Of a DNA stretch of 64,000 bases, positions 43,718-52,673 are shown piece by piece (the first letter of the stretch is position 1; each line of letters begins with the position of its first letter). Below the pieces are notes generated by a model. The model saw nothing but the letters and a program-made list of their open reading frames with translations, did no database searches and had not been told where the DNA came from. This stretch comes from Nostoc sp. CENA543 (GTDB lineage: Bacteria; Cyanobacteriota; Cyanobacteriia; Cyanobacteriales; Nostocaceae), in assembly GCF_002896875.1 (NCBI RefSeq), contig NZ_CP023278.1, positions 4,096,001 to 4,160,000 on the forward strand, read 5' to 3'. Position numbers and translations under genes: made by a program.

Positions 43718-43738
43718 AGCCTTTTAAGTTGTTTTCAT

Positions 43739-43794
43739 CCCCGGAGTAACAGCAACGTAATACGCAACTACGTTGCTGTTACTCCGGGGTTTTC
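43739..43794. terminator. 21-bp perfect hairpin beside the second IS element
   Basis: CCCCGGAGTAACAGCAACGT (43739-43758) plus A pairs with the complement at 43769-43789, with loop ATACGCAAC, followed by TTTT. It is a very strong stem and could terminate the RHH-like gene and, on the other strand, transcripts entering the element. Confidence 0.75.
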
Positions 43795-43930
43795 AACCTA
43801 CCTTTTATAACCAAGGAACGAAAGTATCAAGTTCCTAACATTTTCTCTCGCCACAAAGAATCAGCCCTAGGGGTTGGGGGTTAGGTTTTGGGCTAACTTT
43901 TCCACATAACTTGAAAAGTCAGCTACACTC

Positions 43931-45277
43931 CTAGACTCCTTTCTTCCAGCCCGGTTTAACTACTTGACGACTACGGGCAATGACTAAGCAATCGTCGGGG
44001 ACATCTTCTGTTACAGTTGAACCTGCCGCCACGTATACATCATTGCCCAAGGTGACGGGGGCTACTAAGACGCTGTTAGAGCCGGTTTTAGTGCGATCGC
44101 CGATGTTGGTGCGGTGTTTTTTCACGCCGTCGTAGTTGGCGGTGATTGTTCCTGCACCTACGTTTACTTGACTACCTGCTGTTGTATCACCTAAATATGA
44201 TAAGTGGGCGACGTTGGTGCGATCGCCTAGTTGGGTGTTTTTCAATTCTACGAAGTTACCAATGCGGCAATTATTACCTACTTCCGCGTGACCTCGTAAA
44301 TGGGCATAGGGGCCGATTTTCGTCTGTGCTTGAATGATGCTATCAGTAATTACCGAATACAGCACAGTGACATTTTCACCTATTTGGCTATTTTCAATTA
44401 AACAACCAGGGCCGATGCGACTTCCCGAATGAATCACAGTGTTTCCCCGCAGGTGAGTTTGGGGTTCAATGACCACATCTGGCTGTAATTCTACGGTGTC
44501 ATCGATAGTAATGCTGTTGGGGTCGATTAATGTGACACCGGCTAACATCCATTTTTCTTTAACTCGCCGTTGTAAGATTTCGGAGGCTGTAGCTAATTGT
44601 AGGCGATCGTTAATTCCCAAAATTTCCTGCTCATCTTCCACATCCACCGCCATCACTTGACCAACTTGGGTCACAGCATCCGTGAGATAGTATTCTTTCT
44701 GGGCATTATTAGCTTGTAAATTTGGTAAAACCTTGGCTAAATTTTGCCAACGGAAGCAATAAATACCGGCGTTAATTCGTTGATTTTGTCTTTGTAAAGG
44801 AGTGCAGTCTTTATCCTCTACCATTTGTTGCACAAAGTTGTTACTATCACAAAAAACCCGTCCATAGCCCTTGGGATTGGCTAGGTTAGCGGTGAGAATC
44901 GTAGCAGCGTTGTTATTAGCTTGGTGGGTTTGTAATAATTTTTCTAGGGTTTCGGTGCGTAACAATGGCACATCCCCATTTAATATCAGTAAATCCCCCG
45001 TATAACCTTCAAGATGTGGTAACAATTGTTGGATAGCGTGACCTGTTCCTAACTGTACAGTTTGTTCCACAAATTCCAACTCAGGCGACTCAATAGCCGC
45101 TTTCACTTCTTCCGCCTGATATCCCACAATCACAATTCGCCGTGACGGTGCAAGCGGTTCTGCACAAGCTAAAACCCTTTCTACCATCGTGCGTCCACCC
45201 AAAGAATGTAACACCTTGGGTAAACTAGACTTCATTCTAGTGCCACGCCCTGCTGCTAATACTGCTACAACTACCAT
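43931..45277 (-). CDS. glmU: Bifunctional GlmU (glucosamine-1-P acetyltransferase / GlcNAc-1-P uridylyltransferase)
   Basis: The 448-residue cytoplasmic enzyme makes UDP-GlcNAc for peptidoglycan and envelope polysaccharides. The N-terminal uridylyltransferase has the nucleotide-binding motif [18 protein letters not shown] (about residues 7-24) and NGDVPLL. The C-terminal left-handed beta-helix (about 250-448) has hexapeptide repeats, including [20 protein letters not shown], and the catalytic His region [11 protein letters not shown]. The end, VVKPGWKKG, is normal. Length is typical. The gene stands alone with repeat DNA on its 5' side. Confidence 0.98.
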   Translation of the reverse strand: MVVVAVLAAGRGTRMKSSLPKVLHSLGGRTMVERVLACAEPLAPSRRIVIVGYQAEEVKAAIESPELEFVEQTVQLGTGHAIQQLLPHLEGYTGDLLILNGDVPLLRTETLEKLLQTHQANNNAATILTANLANPKGYGRVFCDSNNFVQQMVEDKDCTPLQRQNQRINAGIYCFRWQNLAKVLPNLQANNAQKEYYLTDAVTQVGQVMAVDVEDEQEILGINDRLQLATASEILQRRVKEKWMLAGVTLIDPNSITIDDTVELQPDVVIEPQTHLRGNTVIHSGSRIGPGCLIENSQIGENVTVLYSVITDSIIQAQTKIGPYAHLRGHAEVGNNCRIGNFVELKNTQLGDRTNVAHLSYLGDTTAGSQVNVGAGTITANYDGVKKHRTNIGDRTKTGSNSVLVAPVTLGNDVYVAAGSTVTEDVPDDCLVIARSRQVVKPGWKKGV

Positions 45278-45376
45278 AATTAGCTTTTATCTACGATTAA
45301 ATTTTACTGTTGTAAGTAAGTCGGTGCGAAAAAACCAAACTACATTAAGCAATGTGAAAATTGGGAAATTCGTTTT

Positions 45377-45612
45377 GTAGTAAGGACTTCAGTCCTTATT
45401 TGAGGACTAAAGTCCTCACTACCAACCTTTAATTATTTACACCGTTCTACTTATGTACTTGGTACTTTGTGAGTTAGGGTCAAATCATACCAGCTAATTC
45501 ATGCAGTATTACTAAATTTGGGAATGGGGAATGGGGAATGGGGACTGGGTGGACAAGGTAGACAAGGTAGATTTTACTCCAATGCCCGATGCCCAATGCC
45601 CAATGCCCAATG
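45377..45612. repeat. Palindromic repeat C and tandem repeats between glmU and the dynamin gene
   Basis: AGTAAGGACTTCAGTCCTTA and GAGGACTAAAGTCCTCACTA (45377-45423), then CCTTTAATTATTTACACCGT (45426-45445), match a similar block at 49648-49770. Further on, GGGAATGGGGAATGGGGAC (45530-45548), GACAAGGTA (45553-45570) and CCCAATG (45582-45612) tandem tracts fill the rest. No gene is present. Confidence 0.75.
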
Positions 45613-45634
45613 CCCCATTCCCAAAACATAGTTT

Positions 45635-47701
45635 TTAAGACAATGTTTGGTAAATTTGGTCAATTTGCTCTAGTTGTTGGTGAATGGCTGTGGTTACGGC
45701 TTCGAGACGTTGGGATTCTGTGGTGAGGTTGATTTCATGGGCTGTTTTTTGTTGGAGTAGGTTATCTAATTCGGTTCTTCTTTGGGTGATATCTTTGTTA
45801 ATTTGCTCAATTACTTCTTGTTCGTAGGTATTGAAGCATTCTTCCACACCTGTACGAACTTGGGGGATATATGCTTCAGCAGCTTCTGGAAGATATTTCA
45901 TTAATTCTTTTTGGGCTGTTTGCACTAATTTCTGTCTCGCTTGATCTGCTTGCAAAAATCCAATACCCATTCCCAAAACAGCTAATCCCACGGGGCCGAG
46001 AAAAACGCCGGTTAGGGTGCTGGTGATGCTGTTTACCCCGATCGCAGCTATATAGTTAAGTAGGATATTCTTCCAATCAAAGCCTGCTTGCGCCATTGCT
46101 ACGCCTGCAATGTTACCGCTAGACAATGATAATAATCCCATTGCCCATTTTGTCCAAATGGGTGAATTGTCTTCCTTGGTGGTTTTGGGATTAAATTTGA
46201 CTTCTTTTCCTGATAATTTATCGGTAATTTGGTCGATGACTTGGCTGTAGGAAGCACCGTATTTTGCTGCACTGGTGGAGAGTTTGACAAATGCGGTGTT
46301 CATGTCTTGTTCTACTGTCAATGTCCAAGCAGCTATTTTATCGGCGGTGTATCGTTCAAATGCTTCTTGGAGGGCGATATTAAAGCTTTCGCGTTTATCT
46401 TTATTTAGAAAGTCCAATAATTCTAAGTTCGGTTGGTAGGCTAAGAAGTCTTTTTCAAAGGTATTACCCAAATTGAGAATGTAAGCGCGTAAGGATTCAG
46501 CAACGGCTTTGGCTTGAATGTCTCTGGTGGCGCGGATTTCGGCTTGAAATTGATCCCGAATCATCGCCAATTGTTGAAATTCTGGTTCGACAGAATCAAT
46601 GCGCTGTTTCATTTCACTCACATCTTGGGTGAGTAGGGAAAGGCGGCGTTGAATTGCTGCTTGAATATTATTGTAAGTCTGACGCGCTAGGATGATGGCT
46701 GGTTGTAGTTGAGCGATCGCCCTATCTTGGGTTAAAAAGATATTGAGCGATCGCAATAATTCGGGAAATCCGGTACCCTCTAATGAGGCTGACTGATCCT
46801 TTATTCTTTTTCTTAAGGCATTAATCGCAGAAATTTCAAAAACGCGCTCAGAATAAATATCTTCACCTTTAATCTGACAATATGGTGCGAGGTTTGTTTG
46901 GAATACCTGTCTTAATTGTGTCTCGGCTGCTTGCAGTTCTTCTTCGTCATCTGGATCTAGCATTCCTTCTTGAATTTGATCCCAACCGTTGATAATAAAG
47001 AACACCGTTAAACCACGGTCTTTAATATAATTTTCGAGATAGCGGCGTTCTGCTAAAGTGTAAGGCTGAGAAGCCCTCATCACAAATAATATTGCATGAC
47101 AATTATTGATGTATCCCAAAGATAATTCGTTTCTTGATTCTGTATCGTTTAGTCCTGGGCTATCGATGATTTCTAAACCTTTCGATAAAAGTTGTAATGG
47201 ATACTCAACAACAGCATAGCTTACCTCTGCAAATGCTGATTTTCTCTCCTCTTCCAGCTTTTTAGCTTCTTTGGGGTCAATAGTATATTTTTGTTTGAAT
47301 TCTTTAAATTCCAGTTGTTCTGGCTGGCGGTTATCATTAAAATTGACTGTGACTTGTTTGTTCTCCCCATAACGTAAAACTGTCAAAATAGCAGTACAGG
47401 GATTGACTGCATTGGGCAGAACATTTTCCCCAATCAAAGCATTAATAAATGTGCTTTTTCCCCGCTTCATGTCACCTAAAACAAGTAAGCGAAACACGCC
47501 TTGATTGAGATTGTTAACAGCTAAATTGATATTTTCAATATCTGCACTTAAACCCAATGCACCCGAAGTATTTTGACTTCCTAATTCTGCTTGAGCGAGA
47601 ATTTCACTCATCTGTGCCAAACCAGCAGATATCTCTTGTCTTACTCCAGCTATTTTATCTAAATCATTAATAAAGGTGTCAGTTTCAATTTTGTTGTTCA
47701 T
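45635..47701 (-). CDS. Bacterial dynamin-like protein (BDLP)
   Basis: The 688-residue protein has an N-terminal helical neck, then a GTPase domain with P-loop LGDMKRGKSTFINALIG (about residues 75-91), switch residues NPCTAILTVLRYG, G3 IDSPGLND (about 178-185) and a G4-like INGWDQ. The middle/GED region is helical and has a hydrophobic paddle (about 545-590, LNYIAAIGVNSITSTLTGVF) that inserts in membranes. It closely resembles the structurally known Nostoc punctiforme BDLP in length and many segments I remember. BDLP binds and reshapes membranes with GTP turnover. No second dynamin gene is adjacent. Confidence 0.93.
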   Translation of the reverse strand: MNNKIETDTFINDLDKIAGVRQEISAGLAQMSEILAQAELGSQNTSGALGLSADIENINLAVNNLNQGVFRLLVLGDMKRGKSTFINALIGENVLPNAVNPCTAILTVLRYGENKQVTVNFNDNRQPEQLEFKEFKQKYTIDPKEAKKLEEERKSAFAEVSYAVVEYPLQLLSKGLEIIDSPGLNDTESRNELSLGYINNCHAILFVMRASQPYTLAERRYLENYIKDRGLTVFFIINGWDQIQEGMLDPDDEEELQAAETQLRQVFQTNLAPYCQIKGEDIYSERVFEISAINALRKRIKDQSASLEGTGFPELLRSLNIFLTQDRAIAQLQPAIILARQTYNNIQAAIQRRLSLLTQDVSEMKQRIDSVEPEFQQLAMIRDQFQAEIRATRDIQAKAVAESLRAYILNLGNTFEKDFLAYQPNLELLDFLNKDKRESFNIALQEAFERYTADKIAAWTLTVEQDMNTAFVKLSTSAAKYGASYSQVIDQITDKLSGKEVKFNPKTTKEDNSPIWTKWAMGLLSLSSGNIAGVAMAQAGFDWKNILLNYIAAIGVNSITSTLTGVFLGPVGLAVLGMGIGFLQADQARQKLVQTAQKELMKYLPEAAEAYIPQVRTGVEECFNTYEQEVIEQINKDITQRRTELDNLLQQKTAHEINLTTESQRLEAVTTAIHQQLEQIDQIYQTLS

Positions 47702-48159
47702 AAGAGTTAGTCAATAGTCAATAGTCATTAGTCATTAGTCATTAGTCATTAGTCATTAGTCACTACTTAGCACCTGATAAACGCCGCGCTACCTCTAACA
47801 GCACTCATTACTTATTAATCATTACTCATTACTTATTACTTATTACTTATTACTCCTTACTCAGCACCGGCTAAACGCCGCGCTACCGCTAACAGCACTC
47901 ATTACTCTTTCCCTGCCCCCTGCCTCTCTGCTTCTCTTACTTTCACTTAGAAATAACGTGTCTAATTCTACTACAGTAGGGAATTTACGGGAATTGTAAA
48001 TGATTGTAAAGAACTATATTGAATCAAGCGTGGTGTTTTTTAAGGTGAAATCAGGTATGGTAGCCTTTTGGAAGTAAGTGCGATGGGCTACGCCCCGCCT
48101 TCTCCTAACGGAGACGCTGCGCGAACGGCGATCGCTACTCCATTCTCAAGTGATCATTC
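47702..48159. repeat. Repeat-rich intergenic region upstream of the dynamin gene
   Basis: TAGTCAA and TTAGTCA heptamers (47706-47762) are followed by a 29-bp palindromic unit (47775-47803), ATTACTC/TTATTAC tracts (47810-47862) and a second unit (47869-47895). A G+C-rich degenerate repeat (GGCTACGCCCCGCCTTCTCC) precedes the CYTH gene. The dynamin promoter must be close to 47702-47990. Confidence 0.8.
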
Positions 48160-48621
48160 ATGGCCAAAGAAATTGAACGAAAATTTTTAGTCAAAGGCGA
48201 TGCTTGGCGACAGCTAGCTGAAGGGAGTTTGTATCGTCAAGGATACATTGCTAGCCAAGGCACAACAGTCCGTGTTCGCATTGTCAAAAACCAAGGCTAT
48301 CTCACCATTAAAGGCCCTACTGTTAATTATTCTCGTTCGGAATTTGAGTATCCCATCCCTTTAGCAGATGCCCAAGAAATGTTAGATACATTATGCGTTC
48401 GTCCTTTAATTGAAAAAACTCGATATAAAATTAATGTTAATGATTTAGTCTGGGAAGTAGACGAATTTGCTGGAGTTAATAAAGGATTGATATTAGCAGA
48501 AGTTGAACTTACTGATGAATCACAGCAAATAGAGTTACCAGATTGGATTGGTGAAGAAGTATCCGGCAACCCTAAATATTACAATAGCTATTTAGTTAAA
48601 CATCCCTTTTCTGAATGGTAA
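48160..48621 (+). CDS. CYTH domain protein (triphosphate tunnel metalloenzyme)
   Basis: The 153-residue protein starts MAKEIERKFLV, the ExExK signature of the CYTH/triphosphate tunnel family. RQGYI, VRVRIVKNQGYLTIKG, EFEYPIPLADA and WEVDEFAG...LILAEVELTDE place the further basic and acidic residues that line the tunnel. Bacterial proteins of this length hydrolyse tripolyphosphate or act as class IV adenylate cyclases. Which one applies here is not visible. The length is normal for the small cyanobacterial members. Confidence 0.92.
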   Translation: MAKEIERKFLVKGDAWRQLAEGSLYRQGYIASQGTTVRVRIVKNQGYLTIKGPTVNYSRSEFEYPIPLADAQEMLDTLCVRPLIEKTRYKINVNDLVWEVDEFAGVNKGLILAEVELTDESQQIELPDWIGEEVSGNPKYYNSYLVKHPFSEW

Positions 48622-48677
48622 GCTAATCAGCATTTAATTTGCATAAAAGCAATGCCCCATGCCCCATTACCCATTTT

Positions 48678-49178
48678 TTAAATACGCGAGTAACGCAGAC
48701 GTACCCTTAAAAGTCTTAGCCAGCGAAACCAAATTTGTGCAGGTTGTTCAAAAAAGGTAAAGATATCGCCAAAACCTAGATTTGTTTTTTGGTGATGTAA
48801 CCAATGTCTTTCAGGAGTAGTGATAAATAAAATTTGACACAAAAAATCGATGGGTTTAGGAGTTTTCCAACCTAAAACGCTAATGTGTCTCCACCACACA
48901 TGAAATTGACCTAATAATAAGCCCAAAATTACCCCAATAGGAGAGAAATACCACAAAGGTACAGCGACTAATAAATATGGTAAGGCTCCTAATATACCAT
49001 CTAAAAGCACCTGTACATTTAATGTCAAAATTGCGTAGTGACGAAAATCTTTCTTCCATGAATGATGGGTTTTCAGATGGAGGCTCCCAAAAACGTGTTC
49101 TGGTACATGATAAACAAATGTAGATAAAAAATCACCAAAAAACAATAACAACCAGGCAATAGCGACAGCCTCAAACAT
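48678..49178 (-). CDS. Fatty acid hydroxylase/sterol desaturase superfamily membrane protein
   Basis: The 166-residue membrane protein has several hydrophobic helices and histidine boxes HVPEHV (near residue 24), HLKTHHSW (near 34), WWRHISVLG (near 92) and ERHWLHHQ (near 123), which coordinate a diiron centre. Such enzymes hydroxylate or desaturate lipids or carotenoids. The substrate is unknown. The spacing of the boxes is shorter than in typical sterol desaturases but all appear present. It lies convergent to the CYTH gene, 56 bp apart. Confidence 0.85.
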   Translation of the reverse strand: MFEAVAIAWLLLFFGDFLSTFVYHVPEHVFGSLHLKTHHSWKKDFRHYAILTLNVQVLLDGILGALPYLLVAVPLWYFSPIGVILGLLLGQFHVWWRHISVLGWKTPKPIDFLCQILFITTPERHWLHHQKTNLGFGDIFTFFEQPAQIWFRWLRLLRVRLRYSRI

Positions 49179-49800
49179 TTTTACTCCTCAAAGTTCAGTA
49201 AGAAAACACCACATGAACAATTCAAAATTCAAAATAGCCTACGGCAAGGCTTGCGCCTACAAAATTCAAAATTAAAGACAGTTGGAGTTGAGGATTTAAA
49301 CCCCCAATCAACTGATACTACGTATAAACGTAGGAGTCTTAAACCCTTGAATTGACGATAAATTAAGTCGTAATTCAGAAATTGAAAGTCAGAAGTTAGC
49401 CGTTATCAACTCTTATTTGTTCTGAATCAATGTTGTGATGAAAGTTCTACTCCTAAAAACCGATAGAGTTACTGTAATATAACACAGTTACCTCCCAATC
49501 ATCCGACTAAGCGATACACTATAAGCAAAGAAGGAGTTAAAAATAGTACAAATTTAGGTTAAGATTTTTTGTGAGTGATGCTTAGTAAAACGACTTCAGA
49601 AAAACAACCCAATCTTAAGTCATCTAAAAATACTAGAATTCAGTTCGTAGTAAGGACTTTAGTCCTTTTTTTGTTCGCGAAGCGTCTGTCTACGACACGC
49701 TACGCGAACGTAGAGAGAACTTTAGTTCTCTCTACAAACCTTTAATTATTTACCCCGTTCTACTTACTCTCAGAAACTAGTCACGATAAAACTTAGATTA
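49179..49800. repeat. Intergenic region with repeats
   Basis: At 49219-49276, TTCAAAATTCAAAAT, a short G+C-rich piece and AAAATTCAAAATTAAAG resemble the interior of MITE copy 1. At 49648-49770, GTAGTAAGGACTTTAGTCCT, TTCGCGAAGCGTCTGTCTAC and GAGAACTTTAGTTCTCTCTA with CCTTTAATTATTTACCCCGT form another copy of repeat C. 49290-49640 is unique and A+T-rich with no gene seen. Confidence 0.65.
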
Positions 49801-49809
49801 GTGGAGCTT

Positions 49810-50502
49810 ATGATTGATTTACATCAGTATCAAGCCATAACTTTTGATTGCTATGGCACGCTTATAGATTGGGAAACAGGACTATTAACTGCTATTAAAC
49901 CCATCTTAACCAGTCATCATGTCAACTTACAAGATGATGCAATACTAGAAAATTTTGCTGATTTTGAATCTCAGTTAGAACAAGGAGAATATATTTCATA
50001 TCGAGAAGTTTTACAAAAAGTGGTACAGAAATTTAGTGAAAAATTTGATTTTGCACCAACAGAACTAGAAATTAATTCCCTAGCGAATTCCATCCAAGAT
50101 TGGCAACCTTTTGCTGATACAGTTGCAGCGTTAAAATTACTCAAGCAAAAGTTTCAATTAGTGATTATATCTAATGTTGATGATGATTTATTTGCGTTTT
50201 CTGCCAAAAAATTAGAAGTAGAATTTGACCAAATTATCACTGCTCAACAGGTCAAAAGCTATAAACCTTCATTAAAAAATTTCCAACAAGCAATTGAGAA
50301 AATCAAACTACCAACCGAGAAAATCTTACACGTTGCTGCTAGCGTTTATCATGATATTATCCCCGCTAAATCGTTAGGATTCTCAGCAGTTTGGGTTAAT
50401 CGTAGAATGGGTCAAACTGGCTCTGGTGCTACACTTGCGTCTATTGGCGAGCCTGATTTGGAAGTTCCAGATTTAAAAACGTTAGCTACTTATATTCAAT
50501 AG
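49810..50502 (+). CDS. HAD-superfamily hydrolase, haloacid dehalogenase type II-like
   Basis: The 230-residue protein has motif I FDCYGTLIDW with the nucleophilic Asp (about residue 12), motif II VIISNVDDD, a Lys in VKSYKPSLKNF and motif IV in HVAASVYHDIIPAK, all in the right order with a cap helix region. Phosphatase or dehalogenase activity on small molecules is expected. FDCYGTL is typical of the L-2-haloacid dehalogenase branch, but the substrate is unknown. The ATG at 49810 was chosen over GTG at 49801 because GGAG lies 5 nt before it. Confidence 0.88.
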   Translation: MIDLHQYQAITFDCYGTLIDWETGLLTAIKPILTSHHVNLQDDAILENFADFESQLEQGEYISYREVLQKVVQKFSEKFDFAPTELEINSLANSIQDWQPFADTVAALKLLKQKFQLVIISNVDDDLFAFSAKKLEVEFDQIITAQQVKSYKPSLKNFQQAIEKIKLPTEKILHVAASVYHDIIPAKSLGFSAVWVNRRMGQTGSGATLASIGEPDLEVPDLKTLATYIQ

Positions 50503-50521
50503 CTAATCTCACAAAAATAAA

Positions 50522-50558
50522 GATAAACACAGACTATAAAATCTGTGTTTATCGCGGA
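50522..50558 (-). terminator. Terminator between the HAD gene and the small conserved gene
   Basis: GATAAACACAGA (50522-50533) pairs perfectly with TCTGTGTTTATC (50542-50553). On the minus strand the stem is followed by TTTATTTTTG, so it mainly ends the small gene at 50601, and it may serve the HAD gene too. Confidence 0.85.
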
Positions 50559-50600
50559 TTGAAATAGATTGAATATATAGACTAACTTCTGCACTGCTAT

Positions 50601-50753
50601 TTACCAACTTTCAGCAGAACCCTTTTTGTAAGGCTCACCCGTAAAAGGCTGTACACCAATATTGGGATAAGCATCATCGTTAGGCGCAAAAATCCGCATT
50701 ACGGCTTCAGAAATATACTGAGTAATGCTAGCAATTATTCTGGGGATAGCCAT
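50601..50753 (-). CDS. Conserved-looking 50-residue protein
   Basis: The gene reads MAIPRIIASITQYISEAVMR, then IFAPNDDAYPNIGVQPFTGE and PYKKGSAESW. AAGGAG lies 9-10 nt before the ATG and a strong terminator follows, so this is a genuine transcription unit. The first half is an amphipathic helix, the second is Pro- and Gly-rich. I do not recognise a function. I believe similar short proteins occur across cyanobacteria, without certainty. No signal peptide is seen. Confidence 0.75.
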   Translation of the reverse strand: MAIPRIIASITQYISEAVMRIFAPNDDAYPNIGVQPFTGEPYKKGSAESW

Positions 50754-51144
50754 AACATTCGACTCCTTTTTGAGCCAATTTATCTTGGTTTCTCTACTTT
50801 AATTCTGATTTTTTTCGCTGACTTAATTTCTCAATATATTGACAATATATGCAACAGTTTTTTAGCTTGCTTTGCAATACTTCACTTGATTCTAGGTTTA
50901 TTACTTTCTATGTCTATTCTAACAGAAAATTTCTATTTGCTAGAAGTCTGAAACTCAACTAAAAACAGCCAAATGTTTTGTAAATTCGTGGCTTTTTGTG
51001 GTGATTTTGATTGACATTTATACACACAAATATCAGTTTTTGATAAAAATGACCATTAAGAAAAGTTAATTAATAGTTTAAGTAAATATTGTAAGCTATG
51101 CAAACACGGCATTTTCGTTCTTGAAAACTTTATACTTTTGGTGC
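50754..51144. other. A+T-rich intergenic region upstream of pncB
   Basis: No gene, RNA gene or tandem repeat was seen. It contains the promoter of the small minus-strand gene near 50760-50900. The NAD operon promoter starts at its right end. Confidence 0.45.
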
Positions 51145-51176
51145 TTGACATTATTTATGGTAAATTCTACCATAAT
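51145..51176 (+). promoter_or_regulatory. NAD operon promoter with candidate NrtR operator
   Basis: The -35 box TTGACA (51145-51150) is followed after 17 bp by TACCAT (51168-51173). A perfect 8-bp inverted repeat, TTATGGTA (51155-51162) with TACCATAA (51168-51175), 5 bp apart, covers the spacer and -10. That placement would block RNA polymerase. Since the operon includes an NrtR-type regulator, this is the natural binding site candidate. It is inference. Confidence 0.65.
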
Positions 51177-51208
51177 ACAAAGCAACATTCTTGTAAGGAA
51201 ACTCTGGT

Positions 51209-52579
51209 ATGACACCTTTCCCAGCCTGGGATAGCCACCAGAAACCAAAATTAGACATCTCTGCGGCAGATTACAGCCTGCTGACTGACCTTTATCAATT
51301 AACAATGACAGCTTGTTATGTGGGTGAAGGTGTAGAACAAAAGCGGGCTAGCTTTGAGTTATTCGTCAGGCGATCGCCGGAGGGTTTTGGCTATTTAATT
51401 GCGATGGGTTTAGCGCAAGCATTGGAATATTTAGAAAACTTGCGTTTTAGTTCTGAACAGATAGCCGCATTACAAGCCACGGGGATTTTTGCCCAAGCTA
51501 GCGACAGCTTTTGGTCATTGCTAGCCGAGGGACGGTTTACTGGGGATGTGTGGGCAGTACCAGAAGGAACGGCTGTTTTTGCTAACGAGCCATTGTTGCG
51601 AATAGAAGCCCCTCTGTGGCAAGCGCAACTAGTGGAAACCTATCTATTAAATACACTCAACTATCAAACCCTGATAGCTACCAGGGCGGCAAGATTGCGA
51701 GATATTGCAGGTGAAACAGCCAGACTTTTAGAATTCGGCACAAGACGAGCATTTAGTCCCCAAGCCTCATTATGGGCAGCCAGGGCAGCCCTAGCCGGCG
51801 GGTTAGATGCTACCTCCAACGTGTTAGCCGCGCTACAACTGGGCGAACAGCCGAGTGGTACGATGGCTCACGCCTTGGTTATGGCGTTGTCGGCGATGGA
51901 AGGGAGTGAAGAACAAGCATTCACAGCATTTCATCGCTACTTTCCTGGCGCACCATTGTTAATTGATACCTACGACACAGTAGCGGCGGCAAAAAATTTA
52001 GCCACAAAAGTCAATGCGGGAGAAATCGAATTAACAGGGGTAAGGCTAGACTCCGGTGACTTGGTGAGTTTATCCCAACAAGTGCGATCGCTCCTACCTG
52101 GAGTAACAATTTTTGCCAGTGGCGACTTAGACGAATGGGCAATAGCCAGACTCAAAGCCGCCAATGCAGAAGTAGACGGTTATGGACTAGGCACAAAATT
52201 AGTTACAGGTACACCAGTCAACGGTGTGTATAAACTCGTGGAAATTGACGGTATTCCTGTAATGAAAAAGTCCAGTGGCAAAACCACATACCCAGGACGC
52301 AAGCAAATTTTTCGCTCATTTGCAGGAAACCAAGCCCAAGCCGACAGACTGGGATTAGTAACAGAAACACCCCTCCCCACAGAAAAACCCCTATTGCAGT
52401 TAGTAGTCAAGGAAGGGCAAAGACTACAACCACCAGAAACCCTAGCAGAAATTCGCCAACGCACCGCCGCTTCCGTAGCAAGTTTACCTGAAAAAACCAG
52501 ACATCTAGATCATGCTATTCCCTTAACGGTGGAAATTTCCCCCGCTTTGGCGGAGTTGATTGAGGGAGTTGGGGGATAG
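51209..52579 (+). CDS. pncB: Nicotinate phosphoribosyltransferase
   Basis: The 456-residue enzyme joins nicotinate and PRPP to give nicotinate mononucleotide, the entry of the salvage pathway to NAD. Visible motifs are LLTDLYQLTM near the start, FELFVRR, EFGTRRAFSP (active-site region, about residue 173), GTMAHALVMAL and DTYDTVAAAKN, then GVRLDSGDL (phosphate-binding) and YGLGTKLVTG. Length matches the cyanobacterial/Gram-positive type. It is the first gene of a four-gene NAD cluster and lies just downstream of the palindromic promoter at 51145-51176. GTAAGGA lies about 11 nt before the ATG. Confidence 0.96.
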   Translation: MTPFPAWDSHQKPKLDISAADYSLLTDLYQLTMTACYVGEGVEQKRASFELFVRRSPEGFGYLIAMGLAQALEYLENLRFSSEQIAALQATGIFAQASDSFWSLLAEGRFTGDVWAVPEGTAVFANEPLLRIEAPLWQAQLVETYLLNTLNYQTLIATRAARLRDIAGETARLLEFGTRRAFSPQASLWAARAALAGGLDATSNVLAALQLGEQPSGTMAHALVMALSAMEGSEEQAFTAFHRYFPGAPLLIDTYDTVAAAKNLATKVNAGEIELTGVRLDSGDLVSLSQQVRSLLPGVTIFASGDLDEWAIARLKAANAEVDGYGLGTKLVTGTPVNGVYKLVEIDGIPVMKKSSGKTTYPGRKQIFRSFAGNQAQADRLGLVTETPLPTEKPLLQLVVKEGQRLQPPETLAEIRQRTAASVASLPEKTRHLDHAIPLTVEISPALAELIEGVGG

Positions 52580-52673
52580 GGGGGACAAGGAAGACAAGGA
52601 AGACAAGGTAGAGATGAACTCATGCCCAATGACTAATGACTAATGACTAATGACTAATGACTATTGACTAACC
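52580..52673. repeat. Tandem repeats between pncB and nadD
   Basis: GACAAGGAA/GACAAGGTA (52587-52612) and GACTAAT heptamers (52630-52672) fill the gap within the NAD operon, so they would be transcribed. Confidence 0.85.

Larger units (their letters stand above)
42160..43725 (-). mobile_element. Second tnpB-only IS200/IS605-type element
   Basis: The left side (right end of the element, 3' of tnpB) has a hairpin at 42166-42188 around CCCCTGGCTAAAGCCGAGGG. The far side has GGCTAAAGCC at 43712-43721, a matching palindrome core that overlaps the stop codon of a small gene. Between these lie a broken tnpB (minus) and a divergent ribbon-helix-helix-like gene. Boundaries are estimates. No tnpA is present. 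Confidence 0.6.

Noticed and set aside
47706..47762. Regularly spaced repeats suggesting a CRISPR array
   Set aside because: The unit is a contiguous 7-bp tandem repeat with no unique spacers and no cas genes nearby. The same holds for the other heptamer tracts.
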